Positions 48,341-57,904 of a stretch of DNA of 64,000 nucleotides are shown here, in pieces. This DNA comes from Chitinophaga pinensis (GTDB taxonomy: Bacteria > Bacteroidota > Bacteroidia > NS11-12g > UBA9320), in contig CAMDSC010000008.1 of NCBI GenBank assembly GCA_945907065.1, positions 30,973 to 94,972 of the forward strand, read 5' to 3'. The translations under genes and the position numbers were made by a program. The first letter of the stretch is position 1, and the number at the start of each line of letters is the position of its first letter. Under the pieces are notes generated by a model. It did not search any database. It had not been told where the DNA came from and saw only the letters and a program-made list of their open reading frames with translations.

Positions 48341-49050
48341 TTTTTTGATTCTTTTTCGATAGTTGATACCACCGTCACAGAAAATTTTCGTTTGCTCCAT
48401 TCATAGCCCATTGTTACTAAAAGTAGTAAGCCTGCATAATAAATAAAACTATCTATTGGAATGGTTCCTAGCTTAATTCCTAACGTGGCCGAATCATTAT
48501 ATTCAATAACACGTAATGAAGTTAAAATACCATTTACAATGGCAATTGGAATTAATCCAAGTAGAAAAGAAATAAAAAACCAACTCATGTATCGCCATAG
48601 TTTTATTAATTGAATAAGTAAAAGCAGTATTAAAAATGCTGAAGAAATGGCAGTAAAAGTTTTATCAAAATTATTAATTAGCAATAAGCCAAGCCCAATG
48701 GCTAAAATAGGTGTAATACTAAAATGAAAACCTCTTAACACATCCCGTTTAATATAAATTCGTAATGAATGATAAATAAAAAGATAGAAATATGGAGTGG
48801 TTATATAAAACAAACATTCTTCTAATGGTACACCAAAAAAATAAATTCCTAAAAGATATTTACTATTAAAACTAAATATTTTCATAGCTGTAAATCCGAT
48901 ATCCCAAGGAACAAAAATTAATAAACCTAATGATATACCGAAAATTGTATGTCTTAAATTAGAAATAAAGTGGGTGGAATTTATAAATGAAAAAGCCAGT
49001 GGAATGGCTAGAACAAAAATATCGATTAAAAGATAGGTATAATGACCCAT
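48337..49050 (-). CDS. Lycopene cyclase-domain protein (carotenoid biosynthesis)
   Basis: 237 residues with six to seven membrane helices. It looks like two CrtYc/CrtYd-type halves in one chain. The first half has VPWDIGFTAMKIFSF followed by FFGVPLEECLFYITTPY, the PxEExxF motif with the paired Glu thought to act in cyclisation. The second half has NGILTSLRVIEYN and a LGTIPIDSFIYYAG block. It would convert linear lycopene ends to beta-rings in the membrane. No other carotenoid genes are next to it; the flavoprotein at 53327 is only loosely related to isoprenoid metabolism. Confidence 0.82.
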   Translation of the reverse strand: MGHYTYLLIDIFVLAIPLAFSFINSTHFISNLRHTIFGISLGLLIFVPWDIGFTAMKIFSFNSKYLLGIYFFGVPLEECLFYITTPYFYLFIYHSLRIYIKRDVLRGFHFSITPILAIGLGLLLINNFDKTFTAISSAFLILLLLIQLIKLWRYMSWFFISFLLGLIPIAIVNGILTSLRVIEYNDSATLGIKLGTIPIDSFIYYAGLLLLVTMGYEWSKRKFSVTVVSTIEKESKN

Positions 49051-49124
49051 TCGATTTTTAAATTTCGGGTTTTAATTAAAACCACGAATTTAGAAGAAAA
49101 CCTGATATAGAAAGTAGCCTAAAA

Positions 49125-49652
49125 TTATTTTTCTAGAAGACCGTAATTGGCACCGTATGAATGCAACTGTTTTCTTAGTTTTCGTTTAGCTACAAAAATT
49201 CTTGTCTTAACTGTCCCTATTGGAATATCTAATTTCTCAGCAATTTCATGGTATTTAAAACCATCAATATTTAAAGAAAACGTAATTTTTAGATCTTCGG
49301 GCAATTCATTAATAGCAGCATCTATATCAGTCCTAACAAATGATGACTCTCCCATATTTTCTGTTAAGTTACCGGGAACATCCATTAAAAAATTATTATC
49401 AGTAGTATCAATAAACGTTTTACGTCGAATCATTCTACGATAATTATTAATAAATGAATTTTTCATAATCGTATATAACCACCCCTTAAGATTGGTACCA
49501 ACTAAAAATTTATTCCTATATGCAAATGCTTTAAGCATAGTTTCTTGTACTAAATCATTTGCATCTTCAACATTACGGGTAAGCATAAAAGCATAGTTTT
49601 TTAAAGTTCCCGATTCTTGATTAATTAGTTTGCTAAATTCGATAGTTGTCAT
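49125..49652 (-). CDS. ECF-type RNA polymerase sigma factor
   Basis: 175 residues. Region 2 is NYAFMLTRNVEDANDLVQET with MLKAFAYRNKF (core binding and -10 recognition). Region 4 is LPEDLKITFSLNIDGFKYHEIAEKLDIPIGTVKTRIFVAKRKLRKQL (cited in parts), a clear helix-turn-helix. No anti-sigma factor gene is adjacent, which is common for stand-alone Bacteroidota ECF factors. The sequence upstream (49653-49871, shared with the divergent PTPS gene) is very AT-rich with no site I can define. Confidence 0.93.
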   Translation of the reverse strand: MTTIEFSKLINQESGTLKNYAFMLTRNVEDANDLVQETMLKAFAYRNKFLVGTNLKGWLYTIMKNSFINNYRRMIRRKTFIDTTDNNFLMDVPGNLTENMGESSFVRTDIDAAINELPEDLKITFSLNIDGFKYHEIAEKLDIPIGTVKTRIFVAKRKLRKQLHSYGANYGLLEK

Positions 49653-49871
49653 TTGTTTAATATTTTAATAAAAATGTTCAACAAAATTAATTTAAATTTT
49701 TAATTTGAAAAGCATTTTGTTTAATATATTTAAACAAATACTAAACATTAACTTTTTTATAAAACTAAGTTACTGATTATCAACATTTGATATAGCTCTA
49801 AAATTAAATAAAATTAATAATATTGCATATTCCTGAACTTTGTAACCTTTAAGTTGTTTATAATAAAAAAA

Positions 49872-50279
49872 ATGGCCGTAGCTGTAACTCGAAAAGCACA
49901 TTTTAATGCTGCACACCGTTTATATAATCCCAATTGGGATGAACAAAAAAATACAGAAGTATTTGGTTTATGCAGTTTACCAAATTACCATGGTCATAAT
50001 TACGAACTGGATGTAACCATAACTGGTGATGTAAATCCTGAATCAGGCTTTGTTATTAATTTAAAATATCTTAAACAAATTATCAAAGAAAATATTGAAA
50101 ACCGGTTTGACCATAAAAATTTAAATTTAGATACCGAGGAATTTAAAAATCTTAACCCCACTTCAGAAAATATTGCTATTGTAATTTGGAATATACTTAA
50201 GCCAAAATTAGATCCTAATTTTAGCTTATCAATAACTCTGTATGAAACTGAACGAAATTTTGTAACCTATAACGGATAA
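49872..50279 (+). CDS. 6-pyruvoyl-tetrahydropterin / 6-carboxytetrahydropterin synthase family
   Basis: Acts on dihydroneopterin triphosphate, the product of FolE, in queuosine or pterin synthesis. 135 residues from the ATG at 49872 (a TTG at 49854 is an alternative). The zinc histidines are in AHFNAAHRLYN and YHGHNYELDV, the catalytic Cys in FGLCSLPN, and the FDHKNLNLD and ETERNFV motifs are present. QueD and PTPS cannot be separated safely by eye. folE starts 18 bases downstream, so the two form a two-step operon. Confidence 0.9.
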   Translation: MAVAVTRKAHFNAAHRLYNPNWDEQKNTEVFGLCSLPNYHGHNYELDVTITGDVNPESGFVINLKYLKQIIKENIENRFDHKNLNLDTEEFKNLNPTSENIAIVIWNILKPKLDPNFSLSITLYETERNFVTYNG

Positions 50280-50297
50280 AAATTATTTATAAAAAAG

Positions 50298-50912
50298 ATG
50301 GATTTATCGACCAATACACCGCTTAGAGAAGATGCTTTTGCAATAGATGATAAAACAAAAATAGAATTAATTGAAAAACACTTTGGTGAAATAATGAATA
50401 TAATGGGGCTTGATATGACTGATGATAGCCTTAAAGATACTCCCCGACGTGTGGCCAAAATGTTTATTAATGAATCTTTCAGAGGGTTAAATCCAGCAAA
50501 TAAACCTCATGTAACTTTGTTTCAAAATAAATACAACTACAAGCAAATGGTTATTGAAAAGGATATTTCTTTTTATAGCAACTGCGAGCACCATTTTGTA
50601 CCTATTTTTGGCAAAGCACATATAGGTTACATTTCGAGTGGCATGGTTGTTGGATTGTCCAAGCTTAATCGAATAGTAGATTATTATTCAAAAAGACCTC
50701 AGGTTCAGGAGCGACTTACGATTCAAATTGCCAACGAACTAATGGAGGCCTTAAATACTGAAGATGTAGCTGTAGTAATGGAAGCAAAACACCTTTGTGT
50801 CTCAAGTCGTGGTATAAAAGATGATACAAGTATTACGACCACTTCAGCATTATTCGGAAAATTTTTGGATGCCGATACTCGAAGTGAGTTTATTCGATTG
50901 GTAGGAAAATAA
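50298..50912 (+). CDS. folE: GTP cyclohydrolase I
   Basis: Turns GTP into 7,8-dihydroneopterin triphosphate, the entry to folate, queuosine and pterins. 204 residues. Zinc ligands are in SNCEHHFVPIFGKAHIGYI (Cys and His) and KHLCVSSRGI (Cys). GLSKLNRIVDYYSKRPQVQE (cited whole, family signature) and TPRRVAKMFINE are also typical. Directly downstream of the PTPS/QueD gene whose enzyme uses its product. Confidence 0.96.
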   Translation: MDLSTNTPLREDAFAIDDKTKIELIEKHFGEIMNIMGLDMTDDSLKDTPRRVAKMFINESFRGLNPANKPHVTLFQNKYNYKQMVIEKDISFYSNCEHHFVPIFGKAHIGYISSGMVVGLSKLNRIVDYYSKRPQVQERLTIQIANELMEALNTEDVAVVMEAKHLCVSSRGIKDDTSITTTSALFGKFLDADTRSEFIRLVGK

Positions 50913-50945
50913 AAAATAAAGTACTTTTTCCTGCAACTTCAAGGT

Positions 50946-50953
50946 TATCTTCG
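50946..50953 (+). promoter_or_regulatory. Putative -7 box for the calcium-loop protein gene
   Basis: TATCTTCG matches TAnnTTCG, 27 bases before the ATG at 50981, in the 68-base gap after folE. Confidence 0.38.
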
Positions 50954-50980
50954 TAGTCTATCCTATCTGTTTGATAAAGT

Positions 50981-53272
50981 ATGAACAAAATTTTACTTTT
51001 CTTAATTTTACTAATTTCGTTTTTAGGTTTTGCTCAGCAACGAATATTAAGTTATTCTCCCTCATATTTGCCAATATTTATTGACCAAACAGGTGATACA
51101 CTTACTAAGGCATTGTTGGGAGGATTAAATCAACCACAGTTTCAAACTCTTGATATTAATAACGATGGCAAAAAAGATTTATTTGTCTATGATAGAACAG
51201 GTCATACTATTTTGCCATTTATAAATATTGGGAATAATGATATTACAACTTACAAATACAATCCTAAATATATAAGCTGCTTTCCTGTATTAAAAAATTA
51301 CTCACAAAGTACATGGGTTATTTTTATGGATTATGACAACGATGGAAAAGAAGATTTATGGACTTCATTAGATCATAGACCGATGTTGTTTAGAAATATT
51401 ACCAAAAGTGGTGACAAAGCAGTGAAATTTGAAAAAATATCTCCATTTTTAAGAGCCTATCACTATGGCGGTATTGATGATAGCGTTAATTTTTCGGCCC
51501 GTTTTTATAATCGACCAACTGTTGCAGATATAGATGGAGACGGGGATGTTGATTTTTTTTCATACGAAGCAGGTGAAAATAATTTTTTATTGTTTAGAAA
51601 CATGACTAAAGATTTTGGGCTACCTATTCACCCACCCGTTTTTGACAGGGCCGATTTATGTTGGGGCAGTTTTAGCGACACTGGTTCTGATAAAATATGG
51701 CTAAACAGAGGATGCCCCGATAATTACAAATTATACCGGAAAAAACATAGCGCTGGTTCTACCGTTTTATGGTTTGATAATGATGGAGATGGAGATATGG
51801 ATTTGCTGCTAGGAAATGGATATGGAAGTAATATGATATTTTTAAAAAACGGAAAAAAAGAAACAAATAATCCAATTGATACCATGATTGCTTTTGATGG
51901 ACATTGGCCTGCGGGTTCGGGCTCCACTCCTGTCCAACTCAATTCATTTCCAGCAGCTTTTATGCTGGATGCAGATGGTGATGGAATTAAAGATATTTTG
52001 ATAGCACCAAATCAAGAAGAAAAGGACACAAAAATTGAACAAACTAAACAAGTTTGGTTTTATAAAAATAAAGGAAGCAATTCATTTCCCGACTTTAAAT
52101 TTGAAAAGAAAAATTACTTTACAGATAAATTTTTGGACCATGGCGAATACACTGCGCCTGTGCTAAAAGACATTGACAATGACCAAGACCTTGACTTGAT
52201 AATAGCCACAAATGGTGATCACACAAAAACAGAAGACAAAAATTACCGATTGGTTTTATACAGAAATATTGGTTCGGTTAAACAGCCAGTTTTTAAACTT
52301 GAAAATGAAGATTTGTGGCGATTGAGTAGTGATTCCATACGATTTTTATCAATTTCATTTGGAGATTTAAATGGTGATGGAAAACAGGATATGATTGCCG
52401 GTAACTATTTTGGAAGTTTATATTTTTATAAAAATATTGGTACAAGCACTACTTGGGCTTTTACAACTCCTATAAAAAATTATGGAAATGTGAGAGTTGG
52501 CGAAAGAAGTACACCGCAAATTATTGATCTGGATAAAGATGGAAAATTAGATCTTGTTGTTGGAGAAAAGGAAGGGAATTTTAATTATTACCATAATAAT
52601 GGAAGTACCGCAATTCCTCAGTTCACATTATCAGATGACACACTTGGAAACTTTATAACCAATGAATTTTCTTATGATATTAATCCTCCAGCTTACACCT
52701 ACTCAGGTAATGCCGCCAGTGTAATAATCGACCTTGATGGTGATAGCAAATTGGATATGGTATTTGGAGGAGAAGAAGGAAAAGTGAGAGTAATGAAATT
52801 TAATACATTTAACCAATCTAACTTTTTAGAAGATACGATAGTAATTTATGACTCTGCATATTTGAGTTATAAAACCTGGGATTATGGAAAAAATACACAT
52901 CCTGCCGTTGGCGACCTTGACGGCGATGGTATTAACGATATTATTGTTGGCAATGATCGTGGAGGAATTTCGTTTTTAAAAGGAAAAGTAGAAATTATTG
53001 GAATTGCAGAACAACATAAACTAAATGAGCCAATGGTCTATCCAAATCCTACCAATGGTTCCCTGCTAAATATTAATAAAAAATCAAGGGAAGAATTTAT
53101 ATTTTCTTTGTTTGATATAAGCGGCAAATTGGCTTATACCGAAACTTCATCAGCTGGAATTGTAATTCATAAAATGTCATTAAATTCGATTAATAGTGGA
53201 ATCTACTTTCTTGAATCCAATTCAAAAAGCGGTTTGAGATATTACACACGAATTATTGTGTCCAAATTTTAA
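50981..53272 (+). CDS. T9SS-exported VCBS/FG-GAP-type protein with ten Ca-binding loops
   Basis: 763 residues. Signal peptide (LILLISFLGFAQ), then a probable seven-bladed beta-propeller. I count ten acidic loops of the form DxDxDGxxD or close variants, for example DINNDGKKDLF, DIDGDGDVDFF, DNDGDGDMDLL, DADGDGIKDIL, DLNGDGKQDMI and DLDGDGINDII, each at the turn of a blade and likely to bind calcium. A type-A T9SS tail ends the protein (PMVYPNPTNGSLLN ... GIYFLES). Such integrin-like propellers usually mediate binding at the surface. No enzyme motif is seen. Confidence 0.9.
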   Translation: MNKILLFLILLISFLGFAQQRILSYSPSYLPIFIDQTGDTLTKALLGGLNQPQFQTLDINNDGKKDLFVYDRTGHTILPFINIGNNDITTYKYNPKYISCFPVLKNYSQSTWVIFMDYDNDGKEDLWTSLDHRPMLFRNITKSGDKAVKFEKISPFLRAYHYGGIDDSVNFSARFYNRPTVADIDGDGDVDFFSYEAGENNFLLFRNMTKDFGLPIHPPVFDRADLCWGSFSDTGSDKIWLNRGCPDNYKLYRKKHSAGSTVLWFDNDGDGDMDLLLGNGYGSNMIFLKNGKKETNNPIDTMIAFDGHWPAGSGSTPVQLNSFPAAFMLDADGDGIKDILIAPNQEEKDTKIEQTKQVWFYKNKGSNSFPDFKFEKKNYFTDKFLDHGEYTAPVLKDIDNDQDLDLIIATNGDHTKTEDKNYRLVLYRNIGSVKQPVFKLENEDLWRLSSDSIRFLSISFGDLNGDGKQDMIAGNYFGSLYFYKNIGTSTTWAFTTPIKNYGNVRVGERSTPQIIDLDKDGKLDLVVGEKEGNFNYYHNNGSTAIPQFTLSDDTLGNFITNEFSYDINPPAYTYSGNAASVIIDLDGDSKLDMVFGGEEGKVRVMKFNTFNQSNFLEDTIVIYDSAYLSYKTWDYGKNTHPAVGDLDGDGINDIIVGNDRGGISFLKGKVEIIGIAEQHKLNEPMVYPNPTNGSLLNINKKSREEFIFSLFDISGKLAYTETSSAGIVIHKMSLNSINSGIYFLESNSKSGLRYYTRIIVSKF

Positions 53273-53326
53273 CTACAAAAAAAGTTTAATAGGAATAACA
53301 TTGACCTTTTCATTTTCTTTGCAGCC

Positions 53327-53878
53327 TTGCTATTCAAAGAAGAGTTTTCAGATATAATAATTTCAGGTGCAGGGCCAGCAGGTTGTTCGGCTTCTATGTT
53401 TTTATCTAAACAAGGAATAAAACACACTCTAATTGAAAAAGCCGTATTTCCACGTGATAAAATTTGCGGCGATGCTATAAGCGGAAAAGTGTTGACAATT
53501 CTTGAAGCTTTTGATAAAAAAGCATCTGAAGAAATTTCAAATACACCAAATATTTTCAATCCCTGTAAAGGAATAATTTTTGTTTCGCCCAATGGTACCA
53601 AGCTTTCCATACCTTTTAAGCATGAATATAAAACGGGCGACAAAGCTCCGGGATATTTAGCCAAACGTTTAGATTTTGATAATTTTTTGTTTATCAAAAT
53701 ACGTTCACCTTTTTGCCATTGCATTGAAAACTGTGAATTGAAAGAGATTGAAAAGATTTCAAAAAGTTTAAATATTACAGTAGCGCATAAATCTATAAAA
53801 ACAACAATAAACACAAAATTACTAATATCAGCAGATGGTAGCCGTTCACTGGCGGCCCGAAAATTAGGAGGAATTTAG
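53327..53878 (+). pseudogene. FAD-dependent geranylgeranyl-reductase-like oxidoreductase, 5' part
   Basis: Begins at a TTG (53327) with the Rossmann FAD loop ISGAGPAGCSASMFL and the redox-family motif FPRDKICGDAISGK (the PxDKxCG-like motif of geranylgeranyl reductases), then GDKAPGYLAKRLDFDNFL and the ISADGSRSLAARKLGG motif. The frame is stopped by TAG at 53876-53878, but the same frame continues as recognisable protein (IDNNHYSGGIRAYYNR). So the gene is interrupted by one nonsense codon at a position where relatives would have an ordinary residue. TAG is a normal stop elsewhere in the window (e.g. aroA, aroC, rqcH), so recoding is unlikely. Confidence 0.8.
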
Positions 53879-54580
53879 ATTGATAATAACCATTATTCAG
53901 GTGGAATACGAGCCTATTATAATAGGATTAAAGACTTGAATAAGGAAGGTTATATTGAATTGATTTTAAAAAAAAACTACCAACCGGGTTATTTCTGGAT
54001 ATTTCCATTACCCGATGGCAAGGCCAATGTAGGAGCTGGAATGCTGACCAAAGAAATTAGCAAACGGCGAGTGGATTTAAAAAAAATGCTAATGGATACC
54101 ATTGAAAATGAACCTGAAATTTCTAGGCGATTTGAAGGAGCCATTTTACAAGATAAAATACAGGGTTGGGGATTGCCTTTAGGTTCTAAAAAACGAAAAC
54201 TGAGCGGAGATAATTTTATTCTTTGTGGTGATGCGGCTTCGTTGATTGATCCATTTACCGGCGAAGGAATCGCTCCTGCAATGCTAAGCGGAAAAATTGC
54301 AGCTAATATTGTTAAAAAAGCTATTGAAAAAAATGATTTCTCAGCTACTTTTTTAAACCAATACGATAATGAGCTTTATAAAAAAACGTGGGGAGAAACC
54401 CGCTTAAGTTATATGCTTCAAAAATTGACTCAATGGCCTTGGTTATTTAATTTTGTGGTTGGTAAAGCATCACGAAACAAGGAACTACAAAAAACTATTA
54501 CCAGTATGTTTGCTGATGTAGATATTCGAAAGCAGTTTACAAATCCAATGTTTTATTTAAGGCTATTATTTAAAGGATAG
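53879..54580 (+). pseudogene. FAD-dependent geranylgeranyl-reductase-like oxidoreductase, 3' part
   Basis: Same frame as the 5' part, right after the TAG; an ATG-like restart codon is not present before TTG at 53936. It contains the FWIFPLPDGKANVGAGML strand and the second FAD motif FILCGDAASLIDPFTGEGI, in which GDAA contacts the ribityl chain, as in geranylgeranyl reductase and related halogenase-fold enzymes. The full protein would be about 417 residues. It probably reduces isoprenoid or unsaturated lipid chains. It could be translated as an inactive fragment only. Confidence 0.78.
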
Positions 54581-54588
54581 TAACAAGT

Positions 54589-56172
54589 TCAATTCTCAAG
54601 TTTCATTATTCCCAGCTTTCCTTTTTTCTTTTTATAAGCATATACCAAATATTGATTTGTCGTTATTTTTAGCATATCACGGGCCTGAATAATTCCATCT
54701 ATTTGCTTATAATCTGCAATCAAATTTTTGGTAATTGAATTTTCGCGAACACTTGTTATCATTAGGCTATTTTGCCTATGCCATACCAAATGTTTGTTTT
54801 GATATTTTTCTTTATTTTTAAAATGATCGTTAAAAATAAAATTCAAAACTGAATCATTTCGTTCCAAATAATATGAAGAAAATTCACCGTAATTATTAAA
54901 TGTTTGCTGCGCTTTTATCAACCGTTGTGAATTATATATTTCCCCTTTCCCATTAAGATATAAAAGTAAAATATCGCCATAAAATCGATTGTAGGTATAA
55001 GTTGAACCTACCGATGCTGGCAATACCAAAAACTGTTCGGCTATAATAATTCGGTCAATTGAATTTAATTTTATAAAATAGTCAAGATAAAACGATTCAA
55101 TCTTTGATTTTCGGAATACCGACGATTGAAATCCGTTATTTGGCAAGGCTTTTACTTTTTTATCAAAGTACTGTATGGTGTCAAAAAATAATGATTCCTT
55201 ATTAAAATTATATTTAAAATACCAAATTCCTTGCTGTGGCCCTTCCGTTTTATCAGTATATAATCCTGTGGCTTCAAGTATGCCTTCTTTAATTTTTAGT
55301 CGGCCATTTTGCAAATATACCTTGTTGTCGTTAAAAGTAAAAGATTTTAAAGTGTCAACTGAAGAATTGGCTAAATAAAAAACAAATTTATAGTTAGGAG
55401 CAAAACCTCTTTTTTCAATTTGACGTGTAAGATACTCTTTGGTATAAATTAAAAATTTACCACTTTCCAAATCTTCTATTTTCAACACTTTACATAATTC
55501 TGCTTTTACATTTAAATCAATTATAGCCTTATCAATAGGTTTTAAATCATTGGTATAATTAAAATAAGAAATAGATTGATTGGAACCATTTATTTCCAAA
55601 GGATTGCAATGCCAAATAACAACTGAACTATCTTTTTTAATTAAATGAAATGCTAAATTTTTGTTGAAATGAGTGACATTTAGCACAACAATATCCTTAG
55701 TAATTAAAGGGACTTCTAAACTATCTATTCTGGCTATTCTAACACGCAATGAAATTCTTTGATTGGGCAAATCAGTTTGTGTTACAAAATAGATTCGGTT
55801 TTTATAATTCCAAATTTCCAATATTTTTTCCTTTAATTTAGGTATTACAACTGTTTTTATTTTCTCTAATTTTAAATATTTGTTATAAATTTTAACGTCA
55901 AAATTTGAAAGTTTGTTATGAAAATTGGGACTGTATTTTACAATTACTCCATAGTTTTGTTCAGTTTTAAAAATGCAAACAGCCTGTGAATATTTATTAA
56001 CTTTTTCAAATGAACTCCAACTAAAAGAAGCTTTTGATTGTGAAAAAAGTTGGGTTGAAATTAATAAAACAATTAAAAAAGCAATATAGTTTCTTCGAGA
56101 TTTAAGAAAACATTTATTGAAAATATGTCGTATTTGCCTCACAGATGTTGAATACAAAAATAGACTTTTCAT
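54589..56172 (-). CDS. Exported protein of unknown function
   Basis: 527 residues. A long positively charged N-terminus precedes one hydrophobic segment (NYIAFLIVLLISTQLFSQS), consistent with a signal peptide. The rest is beta-rich with repeated short strand-turn units (KNRIYFVTQTDLP, FLIYTKEYLTRQIEKRG, LKIKEGILEATGLYTDK, KNKEKYQNKHLVWHRQ), suggesting a propeller or solenoid. No catalytic motif, lipobox or sorting tail. I do not recognise a family. It converges on the interrupted flavoprotein gene and is divergent from the lipoprotein gene at 56321. Confidence 0.65.
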   Translation of the reverse strand: MKSLFLYSTSVRQIRHIFNKCFLKSRRNYIAFLIVLLISTQLFSQSKASFSWSSFEKVNKYSQAVCIFKTEQNYGVIVKYSPNFHNKLSNFDVKIYNKYLKLEKIKTVVIPKLKEKILEIWNYKNRIYFVTQTDLPNQRISLRVRIARIDSLEVPLITKDIVVLNVTHFNKNLAFHLIKKDSSVVIWHCNPLEINGSNQSISYFNYTNDLKPIDKAIIDLNVKAELCKVLKIEDLESGKFLIYTKEYLTRQIEKRGFAPNYKFVFYLANSSVDTLKSFTFNDNKVYLQNGRLKIKEGILEATGLYTDKTEGPQQGIWYFKYNFNKESLFFDTIQYFDKKVKALPNNGFQSSVFRKSKIESFYLDYFIKLNSIDRIIIAEQFLVLPASVGSTYTYNRFYGDILLLYLNGKGEIYNSQRLIKAQQTFNNYGEFSSYYLERNDSVLNFIFNDHFKNKEKYQNKHLVWHRQNSLMITSVRENSITKNLIADYKQIDGIIQARDMLKITTNQYLVYAYKKKKGKLGIMKLEN

Positions 56173-56268
56173 TTTTACGATTTCTGTTTTAAAACTTAAG
56201 ATTTATAAAACCAATGGATTCAATTGCACCTAATTAGTACCAATAAATTAAAACTGATGAACAAAAGT

Positions 56269-56276
56269 TAATTTTG
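56269..56276 (+). promoter_or_regulatory. Putative -7 box for the 56321 lipoprotein gene
   Basis: TAATTTTG matches TAnnTTTG, 44 bases before the ATG at 56321, in the 148-base gap between divergent genes. No -33 element at the proper spacing. Confidence 0.4.
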
Positions 56277-56320
56277 CGGCATATTTATAGTAACTATTCT
56301 ACTATCTAAATATTCAGATT

Positions 56321-57472
56321 ATGAAAACTAAATTTTACATTATCACTGGTAGCATTTTGATATTATCATTTGCTATAGTTAATTGCACTGGAAAGCGAAA
56401 GCTACAAAAAGGTAATTATGAACAGGCGCTCGACCGCTCAATAAACAAGCTTAGAAAAAGCCCAGGAAATAGCAAAGCTGCAAAAACATTTAATCAGGCC
56501 TATAATCTTGATGTTAAAAACAGGATGGAAGATGTACTTCGTTTAATACCATCCTCAGATGTTTTTAAGTGGGAAAAAATAATTGTTCATTATAATCGCT
56601 TAAACTACTATTATGATGAAATAAACCTTTGCCCGGCTTGTCTTAAAATTATTCCCGACCCAAATCGTTATACCACTGATTTAGATGTTGCTAAAACTAA
56701 TGCTGCCTCTGTGAGATATGATTTAGGATTGGAACAACTTAAGTTAAACACTATCGTTTCCGCACAAAATGCTTATCGTCATTTTTTACAGGCAAAAAAC
56801 TATGTGGTTAATTTTAAAGATGTTGACAAACAACTTCAAATAGCTAAAGATGCAGGAACCCTAAGAGTAGTGATGGAACATATTCCCATGCATAGTCGCA
56901 CAATGCAGTTAAGCAATGAGTTTTTTGAAAGCAAAATTCAGGGGTATTTGAAAAATATGAATTATGAATTTGTAAGATTCTACTCGCCTGAAGAAGCCCA
57001 AACCTTTAATATTAAACCTCACCAGTATATTCAATGTCGTTTTGATGATTTTGTCGTAGGTCAAGTATACATTTATGAAAAAGAGCAAGAAGTCCACCGT
57101 GACAGTGTAATATTAAAAACAGAAACTTTACCAAACAAACAAAAGATAAATACTTACGGAACAGTAAAAGCCACGTTGCATACGTTCACAAAAACATTAA
57201 CCTCCAGCGGTCTTTTGGATTTAAGAATAGTAGATGCAACTTCAGGAACTTTATTTAACCAAAGTAAGTTGCCAGGTACATTTGTTTGGGAAACCCGTTG
57301 GGGATGGTTTAATGGAGATGAGAGAGCTTTAACAGATGATCAAAAAAACTACATTAAGCAGCGTGAAGCCTACCCTCCTGCCCCACAGCAATTATTTATC
57401 GAATTTACAAAACCCATTTTCAATCAGGTTACTTCTAATGTAAGTAGTTATTTCAGTAATTATAGACTTTAA
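56321..57472 (+). CDS. Predicted lipoprotein with TPR-like N-terminal region
   Basis: 383 residues. The signal ends in the lipobox IVNC (Cys 22), placing the protein on a membrane surface. Residues about 30-190 are helical with spacing like tetratricopeptide repeats (YEQALDRSINKLRKSPGNSKAAKTF; SAQNAYRHFLQAKNYV). The second half is beta-rich (QCRFDDFVVGQVYIYEKEQEV; GTVKATLHTFTKTLTSSG; GTFVWETRWGWFNGDERAL). I do not know a name for it. Conserved envelope lipoprotein is the fairest call. Confidence 0.72.
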   Translation: MKTKFYIITGSILILSFAIVNCTGKRKLQKGNYEQALDRSINKLRKSPGNSKAAKTFNQAYNLDVKNRMEDVLRLIPSSDVFKWEKIIVHYNRLNYYYDEINLCPACLKIIPDPNRYTTDLDVAKTNAASVRYDLGLEQLKLNTIVSAQNAYRHFLQAKNYVVNFKDVDKQLQIAKDAGTLRVVMEHIPMHSRTMQLSNEFFESKIQGYLKNMNYEFVRFYSPEEAQTFNIKPHQYIQCRFDDFVVGQVYIYEKEQEVHRDSVILKTETLPNKQKINTYGTVKATLHTFTKTLTSSGLLDLRIVDATSGTLFNQSKLPGTFVWETRWGWFNGDERALTDDQKNYIKQREAYPPAPQQLFIEFTKPIFNQVTSNVSSYFSNYRL

Positions 57473-57585
57473 TATTTTGAAATTTTAGATAGTTTAATTA
57501 ATAAAATTAGTCAATAAAAAATTTCCAAAAGCCTATTGTTTTTAAAACCAAAAAAGATTTATTTTGCACCCTTCAAAACAGAGTT

Positions 57586-57747
57586 ATGGCAGTTACTAGA
57601 TTAAAACGTAAAGAAAGAGTGAACAAAACAGTATCAAAGCAGCGTACCGCTAATTTAAAACTACATGGATCACGTGTTTTGGTGGCTTCACCATACAAAG
57701 AAGAATCAGGAATAATTTTAGATTATGTTCCCGGAATTGATAAATAA
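57586..57747 (+). CDS. 53-residue basic protein, possibly ribosome-associated
   Basis: Read by hand: begins MAVTRLKRKERVNKTVSKQ and ends DYVPGIDK. The N-terminal half is strongly basic (Lys/Arg-rich), the C-terminal half has a short hydrophobic strand (SRVLVASPYKEESGIILDY). An ATTTTGCA sequence close to the -7 consensus lies upstream and a strong terminator follows 21 bases after the stop, so it looks like a real single-gene transcript. Its composition and size suggest RNA or ribosome binding, and Bacteroidota have lineage-specific small ribosomal proteins, but I cannot prove membership. Confidence 0.68.
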   Translation: MAVTRLKRKERVNKTVSKQRTANLKLHGSRVLVASPYKEESGIILDYVPGIDK

Positions 57748-57768
57748 ATTTATTTTCGACTTATAAAT

Positions 57769-57800
57769 AAAAAAGGTGAACTATTAAGTTCACCTTTTTT
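57769..57800 (+). terminator. Rho-independent terminator after the 53-residue protein gene
   Basis: AAAAAAGGTGAACT pairs with AGTTCACCTTTTTT around a 4-base loop, a long perfect stem ending in a T-run. Confidence 0.9.
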
Positions 57801-57881
57801 ATTTATAAAATAGCAAACAAGAATTCCGGCTTTAATAGCAAATAAAACTATTATATAATTTTTTTTACCAGTTAAATATTT

Positions 57882-57889
57882 TAATTTTG
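57882..57889 (+). promoter_or_regulatory. Putative -7 box for tRNA-Arg
   Basis: TAATTTTG matches TAnnTTTG, 15 bases before the first base of the mature tRNA, a sensible distance for a short 5' leader. Confidence 0.45.
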
Positions 57890-57904
57890 CAGCCCTATAA
57901 AAAA

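Noticed and set aside
53269..53814. 181-codon minus-strand reading frame
   Set aside because: It is the antisense of the flavoprotein gene, whose FAD motifs are clear on the plus strand; the antisense product shows no sensible motif.
53876..53878. TAG read as an amino acid (stop-codon recoding)
   Set aside because: TAG ends several intact genes nearby (aroA, aroC, rqcH), and no suppressor or pyrrolysine genes are seen.
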